A stretch of DNA of 64,000 nucleotides, taken from Paenibacillus hexagrammi (GTDB taxonomy: Bacteria; Bacillota; Bacilli; Paenibacillales; NBRC-103111). The number at the start of each line of letters is the position of its first letter. The first letter of the stretch is position 1. This document shows positions 8,174 through 20,974 of the stretch, in pieces. The notes beneath the pieces are model-generated. The model did not search any database. It saw nothing but the letters and a program-made list of their open reading frames with translations, and was not told the DNA's origin. The position numbers were made by a program, and so were the translations under genes. The stretch covers positions 1,798,001-1,862,000 of the forward strand of contig NZ_CP090978.1 in the NCBI RefSeq assembly GCF_021513275.1, in the 5' to 3' direction.

Positions 8174-8953
8174 ATGGCGTTTATAGATTGTCACTTTTAT
8201 TCGGAAACTTTAGGGGTCTCCGCTTCCATGTATGTGATCCTACCCCAGCTCAGCCAGAGTCAGATCGGCTTGAAATCTAAGGTTCACGGCGACAAACATC
8301 CAACCTTATATTTGCTTCACGGTCTTTCTGACGATCATACCATATGGATGCGTCGTACCTCGATCGAACGTTATGCTTCGGAGTTAGGACTAGCGGTTGT
8401 GATGCCTGCGGTAAACAGAAGCTTTTATACAGATATGCAATCAGGCTATAAGTATTGGAGCTTTATCAGCGAGGAGCTTCCAAGATTGGCGCAGTCATTC
8501 TTTCCGCTTTCCTCCGATCGAGAGTTCAATTATGCTGCCGGCTTGTCCATGGGTGGCTATGGCGCGCTAAAGCTCGTGCTGTCTCATCCGGAGCGGTTTG
8601 CTGCAGGCGCAAGCTTGTCAGGAGTCGTGGATATCGCCCGGTTGGCCGATGATCCTGAGCGAAAAGCGGACATGTCGCTCATATTCGGAGACACAAGCAA
8701 GTTGGAGGGCAGTGAGAGCGATTTATTCCATTTGGCCAAGCAACTCAGTGACGCTAAGACAACAGCTCCCCGAATTTATCAGTGCTGCGGAACGGAAGAT
8801 TTCCTCTATAAGGATAACGTCAGGTTTAGGGACTATTGCCGGACCTTGGATCTTGACTATACATATGAAGAGGAGCAGGGGGAGCATGAATGGGGATATT
8901 GGGATCAAAAAATCCAATCCGTGCTGCGTTGGCTGCCTTTGCCAAGCCAATAA
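8174..8953 (+). CDS. Esterase-D-like alpha/beta hydrolase
   Basis: This 259-residue protein has the catalytic triad of the putative esterase family (PF00756): Ser125 in GLSMGGYGA, Asp209 in GTEDFLY and His238 in GEHEWGYWD. An oxyanion-type stretch ([16 protein letters not shown]) lies near the N-terminus. No signal peptide or membrane segment is seen, so it should be cytoplasmic. Relatives hydrolyse short-chain esters such as tributyrin, acetyl esters or S-formylglutathione; the substrate here cannot be told. The ATG at 8174 follows AAGGGAGAAAAG. It stands alone after a terminator and about 100 bases ahead of yqeG. Confidence 0.85.
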   Translation: MAFIDCHFYSETLGVSASMYVILPQLSQSQIGLKSKVHGDKHPTLYLLHGLSDDHTIWMRRTSIERYASELGLAVVMPAVNRSFYTDMQSGYKYWSFISEELPRLAQSFFPLSSDREFNYAAGLSMGGYGALKLVLSHPERFAAGASLSGVVDIARLADDPERKADMSLIFGDTSKLEGSESDLFHLAKQLSDAKTTAPRIYQCCGTEDFLYKDNVRFRDYCRTLDLDYTYEEEQGEHEWGYWDQKIQSVLRWLPLPSQ

Positions 8954-9049
8954 GGACGGGCATTTCGTCTACTATTCTTTTTGCAACAAACGGGGCACTA
9001 TGGTATAGTTGCTCCTATATGCTTAAGGAACATTTTGGAGGTAATTGGT

Positions 9050-9550
9050 TTGCTCAATAAGCTTGTGCCTAGACAATCCGTGCACACGATTTATGATATT
9101 GATATCGAGAACCTCTGGAGCTTCGGAGTCCGGGGCATTATAACAGATTTAGATAATACGCTTGTCGGAGCCAAAGACCCGCATGCGACTCCTGAGCTGC
9201 TGGAATGGTTGAAAAAAGTTCAGCAGAAAGGGTTAAAAGTGGTCATTGTTTCAAATAACCACCGAGGCCGCGTGTCGAAATTTGCCGAACCGATCGGAAT
9301 TCCATTTATTTATCGGGCTAAGAAGCCAACCAATGCTTCGTTCCATAAGGCCATGAAGCTGCTCGGGACGAGCGCTAGACAGACCGCTGTGATCGGCGAC
9401 CAGATGCTAACGGATGTGCTCGGCGGCAATCGGATGGGGTTGTATACCATTCTGGTCAAGCCTATTTCGGTTACGGATGAAGGCTTTTTCACAAAAATTA
9501 ACCGCCGGATTGAGAAGCTAGCTTTATCTATGATGAAGAAAGAATCGTAG
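9050..9550 (+). CDS. yqeG: YqeG family HAD-type phosphatase
   Basis: This 166-residue HAD-superfamily protein has motif I DLDNTLVG, motif II VSNN, a lysine-containing segment (RAKKPTNASFHKAM) and motif III IGDQMLTDVLGG. The TTG start at 9050 is chosen because GGAGG lies 8 bases upstream and the family begins at about this point. YqeG proteins are assigned to phosphatidylglycerophosphatase-like or unknown phosphatases; the substrate is not certain. It opens the run yqeG-yqeH-aroE-yhbY-nadD-yqeK-rsfS-yqeM, which keeps the B. subtilis order. The gap to yqeH is 8 bases, so the two are probably one transcript. Confidence 0.9.
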   Translation: MLNKLVPRQSVHTIYDIDIENLWSFGVRGIITDLDNTLVGAKDPHATPELLEWLKKVQQKGLKVVIVSNNHRGRVSKFAEPIGIPFIYRAKKPTNASFHKAMKLLGTSARQTAVIGDQMLTDVLGGNRMGLYTILVKPISVTDEGFFTKINRRIEKLALSMMKKES

Positions 9551-9558
9551 GAGGATTC

Positions 9559-10674
9559 ATGAGTCAACAAGACAAGATGTACTGCGCAGGCTGCGGCGTT
9601 GGTCTGCAATTTGAAGATTCCAGCAAGCTGGGATATACCCCCGAGGGGGCGCTTCAAAAAGACCCTGTCATATGTCAGCGCTGCTACCGAATTAAACATT
9701 ATAATGAAGCTTCCAGTATGACGCTACACCAGGACGACTTTTTAAAGCTTTTAGGCACAATTGGACAAAAGAATGCGCTTGTCGTGAATATTGTGGATCT
9801 TTTCGACTTTGAAGGAAGCATGATCAGCGGTTTATCCCGATTTGTCGGCAATAACCCTATTGTGCTGGTCGTGAATAAAGTAGATTTACTGCCGAAGGTA
9901 ACGAATCCGAACAAGATCGTAAACTGGGTGCAGCGGCAAGCCAAGGAGCACAGTCTTCGAGTCGTAGAAATCGTACTTTGCAGCGCAAAGAAGAACATCG
10001 GCTTTGACCGTGTGATCGAAGCGGTTCAGCAGCACAGAGGCAACCGTGATATCTACGTAGTCGGAGCTACGAATGTGGGCAAATCGACGCTGATCAACCG
10101 CTTGATTAGTGATTACAGCGACTTGGACGCTGAGCTTACGACCTCGCAGTATCCGGGAACTACACTGGATTTGGTCAAAATCCCGCTGGATGACGGGAAG
10201 TTTATTATTGATACACCGGGTATCGTATACCCGCATCGGATGACCGAGGTTGTTACGAAGAGAGACCTATCCAAAGTCATGCCGGATCGGCCGATCAAGC
10301 CGGTTGTTTTCCAACTGAATGAAAGTCAAACGCTTTTCTTTGGGGCACTCGCGCGGTTTGATTTTGTGAAAGGCGAGCACCAGTCCTTCACGTGCTATAT
10401 CTCCAATGCGATACAGATTCATCGGACCAAGTTGGAAAAAGCCGACGAGCTGTATGAGAATCATAAAGGAGACATGCTGGCGCCGCCAAGCAAAAGCGAT
10501 GTGGACGAGCTTCCTAAGCTGGTTAAGCATGCCATCCGCATTCCGAGAGGAAAAAGGATGGATGTGCTCATCTCCGGATTAGGCTGGATCAAGGTTAATA
10601 GTGAGGCGGGGGCAGAATTGGCCGTTCACGCGCCTAAGGGAATTAAGGTCATTTCGCGTGAATCGCTCATCTAA
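9559..10674 (+). CDS. yqeH: Circularly permuted ribosome-biogenesis GTPase YqeH
   Basis: This 371-residue protein starts with a zinc-binding treble clef (Cys9, Cys12, Cys39, Cys42) followed by a permuted G domain: G4 NKVDLLP and G5 CSAKK come before G1 GATNVGKS (about 170-177) and G3 DTPG. The C-terminal region is the YqeH RNA/protein-binding part. YqeH takes part in 30S subunit assembly in Bacillus. It stands in the same position as in B. subtilis, between yqeG and aroE, and the motif set is complete. Confidence 0.95.
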   Translation: MSQQDKMYCAGCGVGLQFEDSSKLGYTPEGALQKDPVICQRCYRIKHYNEASSMTLHQDDFLKLLGTIGQKNALVVNIVDLFDFEGSMISGLSRFVGNNPIVLVVNKVDLLPKVTNPNKIVNWVQRQAKEHSLRVVEIVLCSAKKNIGFDRVIEAVQQHRGNRDIYVVGATNVGKSTLINRLISDYSDLDAELTTSQYPGTTLDLVKIPLDDGKFIIDTPGIVYPHRMTEVVTKRDLSKVMPDRPIKPVVFQLNESQTLFFGALARFDFVKGEHQSFTCYISNAIQIHRTKLEKADELYENHKGDMLAPPSKSDVDELPKLVKHAIRIPRGKRMDVLISGLGWIKVNSEAGAELAVHAPKGIKVISRESLI

Positions 10675-10695
10675 GCAGCTTATGAGGGGGATATC

Positions 10696-11556
10696 ATGGA
10701 GAAGAACCGGGCTTTAGACAGTCATACCATATTATTTGGTGTTTTTGGGGATCCAGTAAGGCATTCACGTTCGCCGGTCATGCTGAATCAGGCGTTTCAA
10801 GTAGCGGGGCTTAATCATGCCTACGCTGCTTTTCATGTTGAGCCGCCTGCTCTGGGGGATGCCGTACGGGGGATTCGCGCGCTCGGATTTCGCGGAGTCA
10901 ACGTGACGATCCCGCATAAGGTTGAAGTTATGCAGTATTTGGACGAAATCGATGAAGGAGCGCGCGTCATCGGTGCTGTGAACACGATCGTCAATGAGAA
11001 CGGTAAGCTGATCGGCTATAATACGGACGGAATCGGCTATGTGCGTTCTTTAAAAGAAGAAACAGGCATAGACATCCGCGGCAAACGAATCGTTCTGCTT
11101 GGCGCAGGAGGAGCCGCAAGAGGTGTGGCTTACGCTTTAGCGAAAGAGGCCCCTGCGGAAATCTGTATCGCCAATCGGACGAAAGAAAAAGCAATTGACC
11201 TAGCAGAGGCCATTGGAGCTTACACAAGCACAAGGGGGATGGGCCTAAACGAATTGCGCGATGCAGTCAGCGAGGCTGACATCATCGTCAACACCACTTC
11301 ATCAGGAATGCACCCGCATGTCGGCGACGTGCCGATGCCTGTTGAGTGGATCTCATCTCGTCATCTCTGCAGCGATTTGATCTACAATCCGCGTATCACG
11401 CGTTTCCTGCAGGAAGCGGAGAAGAACGGTGCCCGTATTCATGGGGGACTCGGCATGTTTATTTATCAAGGCGCTTACGCGTTTGAATATTGGACTGGCG
11501 TGACTGCCCCCGTCTCTGCAATGAGACAGGTTGTAGAGCAGTCATTAGCTGAATAA
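10696..11556 (+). CDS. aroE: Shikimate dehydrogenase (NADP+)
   Basis: AroE, 286 residues, converts 3-dehydroshikimate to shikimate in aromatic amino acid synthesis. The substrate site is present (GDPVRHSRSP; NVTIPHK with Lys75; NTDGIGY with Asp111), as is the NADP-binding loop GAGGAARG at 136-143 followed by ANRTKEKA. The C-terminal GLGMFIYQGAYAFEYWTG is typical. The ATG follows GAGGGGGATATC. It lies in the yqe run, as in B. subtilis, and is not with other aro genes. Confidence 0.96.
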   Translation: MEKNRALDSHTILFGVFGDPVRHSRSPVMLNQAFQVAGLNHAYAAFHVEPPALGDAVRGIRALGFRGVNVTIPHKVEVMQYLDEIDEGARVIGAVNTIVNENGKLIGYNTDGIGYVRSLKEETGIDIRGKRIVLLGAGGAARGVAYALAKEAPAEICIANRTKEKAIDLAEAIGAYTSTRGMGLNELRDAVSEADIIVNTTSSGMHPHVGDVPMPVEWISSRHLCSDLIYNPRITRFLQEAEKNGARIHGGLGMFIYQGAYAFEYWTGVTAPVSAMRQVVEQSLAE

Positions 11557-11573
11557 GAATAGAGGGACACAAC

Positions 11574-11867
11574 ATGTTAACTGGCAAACAAAAGAGATAT
11601 TTACGTTCTATGGCGCATCACATCGATCCGATCTTTCAAGTAGGTAAAGGCGGCGTAAACGATCACCTGATCCGTCATATTGAAGAAGCCTTGGAAGTTA
11701 GAGAATTAATTAAGGTTACCGTCCTTAATAACAGCGGTGAAGACCGCAATGAAGTCGGCGAAGAATTATCGCAAAAATCGGGAGCGGAGCTTGTGCAAGT
11801 CATCGGTAAGATCGTTGTTCTATACAAGGAATCACGCGACCAGAAGAAAATAGAGTTGCCAAATTAA
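11574..11867 (+). CDS. yhbY: Ribosome assembly RNA-binding protein YhbY (CRM domain)
   Basis: This 97-residue protein is a single CRM domain. It begins MLTGKQKRYLRSMAHHIDPIFQVGKGG, with the GxxG-like loop KGG. YhbY (B. subtilis YqeI) binds precursor 50S particles. It lies 17 bases after aroE and 11 bases before nadD, which fits one operon. Length and motif are normal. Confidence 0.94.
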   Translation: MLTGKQKRYLRSMAHHIDPIFQVGKGGVNDHLIRHIEEALEVRELIKVTVLNNSGEDRNEVGEELSQKSGAELVQVIGKIVVLYKESRDQKKIELPN

Positions 11868-11878
11868 GAGGTGGGAGC

Positions 11879-12466
11879 ATGCTGGTCGGAATCATGGGAG
11901 GCACCTTCGACCCGATTCACACAGGGCATCTGATTGCCGCGGAACGGGCGAGGGTGGGAGCAGGACTGGATGAGGTTTGGCTGATGCCGGCTAATGTGCC
12001 GCCGCATAAGCCGAATGCGCCGAAAGCAACGACCGGGCAGCGTTGGGAGATGGTATGCAGGGCAGCGGAAGGGAACCCTTTGTTTCGTCCGATTGATGTT
12101 GAAATAAACAAGGGTGGCGTATCTTATAGTATTGATACGATTGAACTGCTTTGCGAGCAGTATCCAGGTGTTGAATTTGCCTATATTATCGGAGCGGATA
12201 TGGTGGAGTATTTACCCAAGTGGTTCCGCATTGATGATATCGTCAAACAAATCCGTTTCATCGGATTAGGCAGACCCGGTTACCAGCTCAACCTGGACGC
12301 ATTGCCTGAACATATCCGCGCACGAGTAACGCTGGTTACGATGCCTCTTGTGGACATCTCATCCACAATGATTCGCGAAGAGAGAAAAGCCGGAGGCTCT
12401 GTGCGCTACCTCGTGCCAGAAGCCGTGCATCAATACATGGAGGCGAACGGATTGTATGAATCGTAG
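11879..12466 (+). CDS. nadD: Nicotinate-nucleotide adenylyltransferase
   Basis: NadD, 195 residues, makes deamido-NAD from nicotinate mononucleotide and ATP. The nucleotidyltransferase motif GGTFDPIHTGHL (about 7-18) and the C-terminal ISSTMIR signature are both present, with IIGADMVEYLPKW between them. The ATG follows GAGGTGGGAGC. The 3' end overlaps yqeK by 11 bases, so translation is probably coupled. Confidence 0.96.
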   Translation: MLVGIMGGTFDPIHTGHLIAAERARVGAGLDEVWLMPANVPPHKPNAPKATTGQRWEMVCRAAEGNPLFRPIDVEINKGGVSYSIDTIELLCEQYPGVEFAYIIGADMVEYLPKWFRIDDIVKQIRFIGLGRPGYQLNLDALPEHIRARVTLVTMPLVDISSTMIREERKAGGSVRYLVPEAVHQYMEANGLYES

Positions 12467-13031
12467 CCGTGAACAAATCATGGAGAAGGTCAAAGAGCAG
12501 ATGCCTGAAAAGAGATGGCTCCACACGCTTGGCGTGATGGAAACGTCGGTCCGACTGGCCGAGCGCTATTGTGCTGACCCAGTGAAGGCGGATTTAGCGG
12601 CTATTCTGCATGATTATTGCAAGTATTGGCCTATTCAGGAGCAAGCTAATATTATCAAGGAAAATGGACTTCCGCAGGATCTGCTGGACTATGATAAAGA
12701 GCTATGGCATTCGCATGCCGGCGCCTTTATCGCTCAAAAAGAGTTTGATATTCACGATGAAGAAATTCTTGATGCCATCCGGTACCACACCTCGGGCAGG
12801 GAAAGCATGACGCTCCTTGATAAAGTGGTCTGTCTTGCTGACTATATGGAGCCGGGACGGGATTTTCCAGGTGTGCATAATATTCGTGAAATCGCTGAAC
12901 ATAGTCTTGAGAAAGCATTAATTGCCGGGTTCGATTCCACGATCGGCTTTTTGCTTTCGAAAGGAAAACGGATTTATCCATTAACGGTATTAACGCGCAA
13001 TGATTTGCTTATGCAAGTATCAGATAATTAA
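12456..13031 (+). CDS. yqeK: HD-domain hydrolase YqeK
   Basis: This 191-residue HD-superfamily protein has metal-binding elements RWLHTLGVMETS, ILHDYCKYW, HSHAGA and IRYHTSG. YqeK proteins hydrolyse diadenosine tetraphosphate symmetrically to ADP. The gene begins inside the nadD 3' end and is followed 15 bases later by rsfS, matching the B. subtilis order. All expected HD residues are visible. Confidence 0.93.
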   Translation: MNRSREQIMEKVKEQMPEKRWLHTLGVMETSVRLAERYCADPVKADLAAILHDYCKYWPIQEQANIIKENGLPQDLLDYDKELWHSHAGAFIAQKEFDIHDEEILDAIRYHTSGRESMTLLDKVVCLADYMEPGRDFPGVHNIREIAEHSLEKALIAGFDSTIGFLLSKGKRIYPLTVLTRNDLLMQVSDN

Positions 13032-13046
13032 CAGGAGGATGATGGA

Positions 13047-13393
13047 ATGAGTCTAACCCCGGAAGCCGTTATGACACTTGTGGTAGAAGCCGCAGAAGAT
13101 AAAAAAGCAATGAATCTGGTGACACTGAATTTGCAGGGAATTTCTCTTGTTGCCGATTATTTCGTCATCTGTCACGGTAACTCGGAAACACAAGTTCAGG
13201 CAATCGCAACGGAAGCAAGAAAAAAGCGCAAGAGCACGGTGTCCGTATCCGCGGATACGAAGGGGTCGATACCGCAAGATGGGTGCTGCTGGATCTGGGA
13301 GATGTTGTCCTTCACGTATTCCACCGCGATGACCGCGAGTATTATAACATTGAGAGACTATGGTCGGATGCTAAGGTTGTGGAGCGGGTATGA
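13047..13393 (+). CDS. rsfS: Ribosomal silencing factor RsfS, needing a -1 frameshift
   Basis: RsfS binds uL14 on the 50S subunit and blocks subunit joining in starvation. The first 59 codons give a normal N-terminus (LVADYFVICHGNSETQVQAIA). The conserved second half (GYEGVDTARWVLLDLGDVV, FHRDDREYYNIERLW) continues in the -1 frame from 13226 to the stop at 13393. Joined, the protein would be 115 residues, the usual length. The frame change falls at A AAA AAG (13220-13226), exactly phased with the upstream frame. The unshifted frame stays open to 13424 with an unrelated tail. Either one A is missing from a run of seven (mutation or base-calling error), or the site is a programmed shift. The stop overlaps the ATG of the next gene. 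Confidence 0.85.
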
Positions 13394-14283
13394 ACATGAA
13401 TGCTGGGACGCTGGTCAACCTTGAGGTTGCCAGAGAGGTTCCGCCTAACGGATTTTTTCTGACGGACGGCCAACAAGATGTGCTGCTGCCTTATGCAGAA
13501 TCCAATCGCCAGATTAAGCCAGGAGACCGTGTGGAAGTGTTCTTGTTTCACGATACGCAGGATCGGTTGATGGCTACGATGAAACGACCTCAGCTGCTGC
13601 TTGGCGAAGTGGCCTTACTTGAAGTGGTCGATATTCATCCCAGATTCGGGTATTTTTTGGAAATGGGGCTCGGACGCAATCTGCTCCTCCCTTATCGTAA
13701 TGTCCCGGAGCTGGAAACACTTCGCCCGGAGGTAGGGGACAAAGTATATGCTACGCTGGCTCATGACCGTCAGGGACGGTTGATTGCCAAGCTGGCTACC
13801 GAGGAAGATTTGGCTCCCCTTTGTGTAAGAGCTCCTTCGACCTGGAAGAATCAGTACGTCAGAGCACGAGTATACAAGCCCTTGCAAATGGGTACATTCG
13901 TCATCTGCGATGCCGGAGTTTTAGGTTATGGTGTCATCGGCATGATCGCAACGCCAGAGCGGACAAGGCTGCTGAGGGTCGGCGAGGAGATCGAGGCTCG
14001 GGTCGTCTTTGTTCGCGAAGAGGACGGACGCGTGAATTTATCGATGAGGCTTCCCAAGGAGAAGGGACGCGACGAGGATGCTGAACGTATTCTTGCCGTA
14101 TTGAAGGAACGTCAGGGAGGCGCTATGCCTTACTCCGACCAAACTCCTGCAGATACGATTCTGCAGCGCTTTGGAATCAGCAAATCCGCTTTCAAACGGG
14201 CGCTTGGTAAGCTGATGAAAGAAGGACTCGTCTATCAGAAGGAGAACTGGACGTATTTGAAGCAAGAGGAGACGCAGGACTAG
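13390..14283 (+). CDS. cvfB: S1-domain RNA-binding protein, CvfB family
   Basis: This 297-residue protein is a CvfB/YitL-type protein. It has consecutive S1-like OB domains (LVNLEVAREVPPNGFFLTDG; LGEVALLEVVDIHPRFGYFL; a third domain ending ARVVFVREEDGRVNLSMR) and a C-terminal winged-helix segment (ILQRFGISKSAFKRALGKLMKEGLV). CvfB proteins bind RNA and influence virulence and post-transcriptional regulation in staphylococci. The ATG overlaps the rsfS stop (ATGA); a second ATG lies 6 bases later. This gene is not in the B. subtilis yqe run and so is a lineage-specific addition. Confidence 0.9.
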   Translation: MNMNAGTLVNLEVAREVPPNGFFLTDGQQDVLLPYAESNRQIKPGDRVEVFLFHDTQDRLMATMKRPQLLLGEVALLEVVDIHPRFGYFLEMGLGRNLLLPYRNVPELETLRPEVGDKVYATLAHDRQGRLIAKLATEEDLAPLCVRAPSTWKNQYVRARVYKPLQMGTFVICDAGVLGYGVIGMIATPERTRLLRVGEEIEARVVFVREEDGRVNLSMRLPKEKGRDEDAERILAVLKERQGGAMPYSDQTPADTILQRFGISKSAFKRALGKLMKEGLVYQKENWTYLKQEETQD

Positions 14284-14284
14284 C

Positions 14285-15046
14285 ATGAGCTACGAAGGAT
14301 TTGCCTATACGTATGACAGGCTAATGGAAGAGATGCCATATGGGGAGTGGCTGCGGTTTGCGCGCAACAGTTGGGATAAATTCGGACTCAAGCCTGAAAC
14401 CGTTGTCGATCTTGGCTGCGGGACGGGCAGTATCGCCATTCCGCTGGCAAACGAAGGCTTTCAGGTCACGGGCATCGATCTCTCTGATGATATGCTTTCT
14501 GTTGCACAGCAAAAGGCGGAGCAGCTTACCGGTGTGTCCCGCAAAGGCGGACTTATATGGGTGCAGCAGGATCTTAGAGAGTGGGAGCTGCCTGAGCCAG
14601 CTGACGCGGCTCTTTCTTTTTGCGATTGCTTCAACTATCTTCTGGAGGAAGAAGATATCATCCAGGCTTTTAAAATGACCTATCAGGGCTTGAAGGCAGG
14701 CGGTCTGTTTCTGTTTGATGTACATACACCCGAGCAATTGAAGGCATACGCGGATTCACAGCCCTTCTTCCTAAACGAAGATGACGTCTCCTACATTTGG
14801 ACAAGTGAGCTGGATGAAGAAAGAATGCAAATCGAGCACGATCTGACGATCTTTGTTCAAGAAAGGGATGCTTCAGATCGCTTCCGCCGCATTGACGAAA
14901 TTCACGTGCAGCGTGCTTACTCGTTACACTGGCTGAAGGAACAATTGCTCGAAGTGGGCTTTAGCAAGGTGGAGATGGGCTCTGACTTCACTTGGCAGAC
15001 CCCGGGAAGTCGTACGGAGCGAGCCTTTTTCGCAGCGATGAAATAG
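14285..15046 (+). CDS. yqeM: Class I SAM-dependent methyltransferase YqeM
   Basis: This 253-residue protein has the Rossmann methyltransferase motifs: motif I VVDLGCGTGS (about 41-50), the acidic loop VTGIDLSDDML, and post-I motif FCDCFNYL. The N-terminus (YEGFAYTYDRLMEEMPYGEW) is typical of YqeM. The substrate is unknown. It ends the yqe operon, starting one base after the S1 gene stop, and is followed by the leuS promoter. Confidence 0.9.
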   Translation: MSYEGFAYTYDRLMEEMPYGEWLRFARNSWDKFGLKPETVVDLGCGTGSIAIPLANEGFQVTGIDLSDDMLSVAQQKAEQLTGVSRKGGLIWVQQDLREWELPEPADAALSFCDCFNYLLEEEDIIQAFKMTYQGLKAGGLFLFDVHTPEQLKAYADSQPFFLNEDDVSYIWTSELDEERMQIEHDLTIFVQERDASDRFRRIDEIHVQRAYSLHWLKEQLLEVGFSKVEMGSDFTWQTPGSRTERAFFAAMK

Positions 15047-15058
15047 CAGGAAGCGTAC

Positions 15059-15088
15059 TTGACAGCACTGCATAATTTTACATATAAT
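15059..15088 (+). promoter_or_regulatory. Sigma-A promoter of leuS
   Basis: TTGACA (15059-15064), an 18-base spacer and TATAAT (15083-15088) match consensus in both hexamers. Transcription would start near 15095, just before the T-box leader. Confidence 0.8.
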
Positions 15089-15109
15089 CATACCTAATTA
15101 GAATCATAA

Positions 15110-15398
15110 CATTGCTTTGACGAGGAATAGTAGCCTGGAATCAGCATCTCCCAGAGAACCGGTGAATGAGGTGGAAGCCGGAAGGTGCAGAACGCGTGAA
15201 CTCGCCTCCGAGCAAGAAGGTGAACATTCGCTGACGTGTTGGATGGGTCCAACCGTATGCGGAGGTAACTGGATCGTTTCGCCCGCGTTAAGGGTTTGAG
15301 TGAACACAGACGAAGTACGTCTGGTGTTAACTAGGGTGGTACCACGGGAATCTGACCTCTCGTCCCTAGCGTTGTCCGCTAGCGATGAGGGGTTTTTT
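15110..15398 (+). promoter_or_regulatory. T-box riboswitch, leucine type
   Basis: The conserved T-box sequence AGGGTGGTACCACG is at 15333-15346. It is followed by a terminator (CCTC...CCCTAGCG pairing with GCTAGCGATGAGG, then TTTTTT, 15356-15398). The antiterminator would form with the T-box bulge. In Stem I a GTGAA-CTC-G context places CTC at 15201-15203 as the likely specifier codon, which reads leucine and fits the downstream leuS. Uncharged tRNA-Leu should stabilise the antiterminator and allow leuS transcription. The left boundary is approximate. Confidence 0.93.
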
Positions 15399-15454
15399 AG
15401 CGTTTCACAGAGTGAGGTCTGCAAAGCATGCAGACACAGGGAGGATGCAGAAGT

Positions 15455-17911
<2,457 letters not shown>

Positions 17912-17973
17912 TCGTTTTAACGAGCTTTGATTGGTAATTGAAGAAGGAAGTAAGATCGCAGCATCGGGGAGGC

Positions 17974-18801
17974 TTACTGCTTTAAGGTGAAGAGCAGCTC
18001 AGCCTTCTCGAGATCTTCTTCGAATTTTCCGTGTGTAGCCCGTATCAATCTCTCAAACATCCCCGATAAATCTCGCTCCATAATTCGTAAGCCTTCTGCT
18101 GTAACGCCTCCAGGAACGCGTACGCGTTTTTGTAGGGTAATAGGGTCAAATCCTCCAGTTGTCAGCAGTTTACCGGTACCTAGTGTCATCTCGCTGGCAA
18201 GCATGGTTGCTTCTTCACGTGAAATTCCCGTCACTTCCACCGCAGCATCGATAAACGATTGTATGAAATTAGCCAGAAAAGCAGGACCGCAGCTCGATAT
18301 ATCGGAGGATATACGCGTGTAGCTTTCAGAAACCCTTATGGGCGAGCTAACATGAGCGAGTAAGTTTTCAATCCATTCTTTATCCTCAGGCTGCATGCGA
18401 TTACCATGAATGCATAAAGTAGCCCCGCTTAACACGTAGTTCGTGATACTTGGTATGACTTTACTGATTTTAGCCGGCAGTAATCCTTCCAGATGCTTGA
18501 TAAGAACCGGACTAGTGATGGATACCACGTATTGAGAAGGCAGCACGTCCTCTTTAATCTCATCAATGACCTTTTTGTACTCTCCAGGCTTAATGCATAG
18601 AAAAATCACATCACTTTGCTGCACGACTTCTCTATTAGAATGGACGGCCTGCAGTCCTGAGTATGTCTCAGCAAGCCAACTCACTTTACTCATCGTACGA
18701 TTACTAGCAACAATCTGCTCTGGATTAAATGCGCCGGAATGAATAAATGCTTCAATTAGAATACTTCCCATACTCCCAGTACCGATGAATCCTGCCTTCA
18801 T
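17974..18801 (-). CDS. comER: Late competence protein ComER (P5C reductase-like)
   Basis: This 275-residue protein has an N-terminal Rossmann fold (GFIGTGSMGSILIEA) and a pyrroline-5-carboxylate reductase-like C-terminal half (LTTGGFDPITLQKRVRVPGGVTAEGL). ComER is encoded divergently from comEA in B. subtilis, as here. It is dispensable for transformation there and has been linked to sporulation and biofilm regulation in some bacilli. No clear terminator was found in the 62-base gap to the convergent leuS stop, and no convincing ComK box in the divergent promoter region. Confidence 0.9.
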   Translation of the reverse strand: MKAGFIGTGSMGSILIEAFIHSGAFNPEQIVASNRTMSKVSWLAETYSGLQAVHSNREVVQQSDVIFLCIKPGEYKKVIDEIKEDVLPSQYVVSITSPVLIKHLEGLLPAKISKVIPSITNYVLSGATLCIHGNRMQPEDKEWIENLLAHVSSPIRVSESYTRISSDISSCGPAFLANFIQSFIDAAVEVTGISREEATMLASEMTLGTGKLLTTGGFDPITLQKRVRVPGGVTAEGLRIMERDLSGMFERLIRATHGKFEEDLEKAELLFTLKQ

Positions 18802-18958
18802 CTAGAAATCCCTCCCGGAAAAAGTTCAGTCACCCTGATTTCCAATCCCGTTAGAATGGAGACTGGATAGAACTGGGCTGTAGCTATGAATGGCAATATC
18901 ATGTTTTTTCATCTATATGCTTTCCTGGAATGAATCATGCTGAGAAAGGAGAGAATTT

Positions 18959-19591
18959 GTGGCTTTTTTTGGGAAAAGAGGAATTCTGCTCATGCTGCTT
19001 GTAATCTCTATCGGACTATTTGGTATTGCGCTCTGGCAGTTTGTGAGCGGTGGCCGTTCACAATTCCAAATGCCGTTTATACCAGTCAACGAACAAATGC
19101 AAATGCTGCTGGATCCAAGTCAAATAGAAACAAACGGAGCGCCGGAACCTACTAAGAGTAGCCAATCGTCTAAAGATACAACTGAATTCATGGATATGGA
19201 CCAAGCGTCTAAGGATAGGGTAGAATCCAAGGGGGTCAGTTCGGGAGAATCGTCCATGCAGCAGAATACCTCTCAATTTGGCGACGCATCCAATCCATCC
19301 TATCCATCCGATACTATAAACCCAGCCAATCCAACCAATCCAATTGATACTACCGCTCCATCGAACGCTTCTAAAGCAAGCACAAACGCGTCCCTTTTGG
19401 ATTTAAATACAGCAACGATAGAGCAATTGGACGCTCTTCCGGGCATTGGAGCAAGCAAAGCGAAGGCAATCATCGAGTATCGCTCAAAAATAGGACGTTA
19501 TGCTCGCGTGGAGCAGCTGACAGATGTCAAAGGAATTGGGGAGAAAATGCTGCAAAAGCTGAAGCCGCTCGTTATGGTTGCCGAGCCGTAG
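18959..19591 (+). CDS. comEA: ComEA competence DNA receptor
   Basis: ComEA, 210 residues, has one N-terminal membrane helix (about 10-28), a long Ser/Thr/Asn/Pro-rich linker with short NP-type repeats (about 95-135), and C-terminal tandem helix-hairpin-helix motifs (LDLNTATIEQLDALPGIGASKAKAI ... LTDVKGIGEKMLQKLKPL) that bind double-stranded DNA at the outer membrane face. The GTG start at 18959 follows AAAGGAGAG. It delivers DNA to ComEC. In B. subtilis comEA-comEB-comEC are contiguous; here a metY-like gene separates comEA from comEB. Confidence 0.93.
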   Translation: MAFFGKRGILLMLLVISIGLFGIALWQFVSGGRSQFQMPFIPVNEQMQMLLDPSQIETNGAPEPTKSSQSSKDTTEFMDMDQASKDRVESKGVSSGESSMQQNTSQFGDASNPSYPSDTINPANPTNPIDTTAPSNASKASTNASLLDLNTATIEQLDALPGIGASKAKAIIEYRSKIGRYARVEQLTDVKGIGEKMLQKLKPLVMVAEP

Positions 19592-19620
19592 TGAATCTTT
19601 CAAATTTTCTGATAGTATGA

Positions 19621-20955
<1,335 letters not shown>

Positions 20956-20974
20956 AAGGAGATAGGATCAAAGC

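Noticed and set aside
15117..15424. ORFs on both strands across the leuS leader
   Set aside because: The T-box core, specifier and terminator fully explain this region; the ORFs have no ribosome sites.
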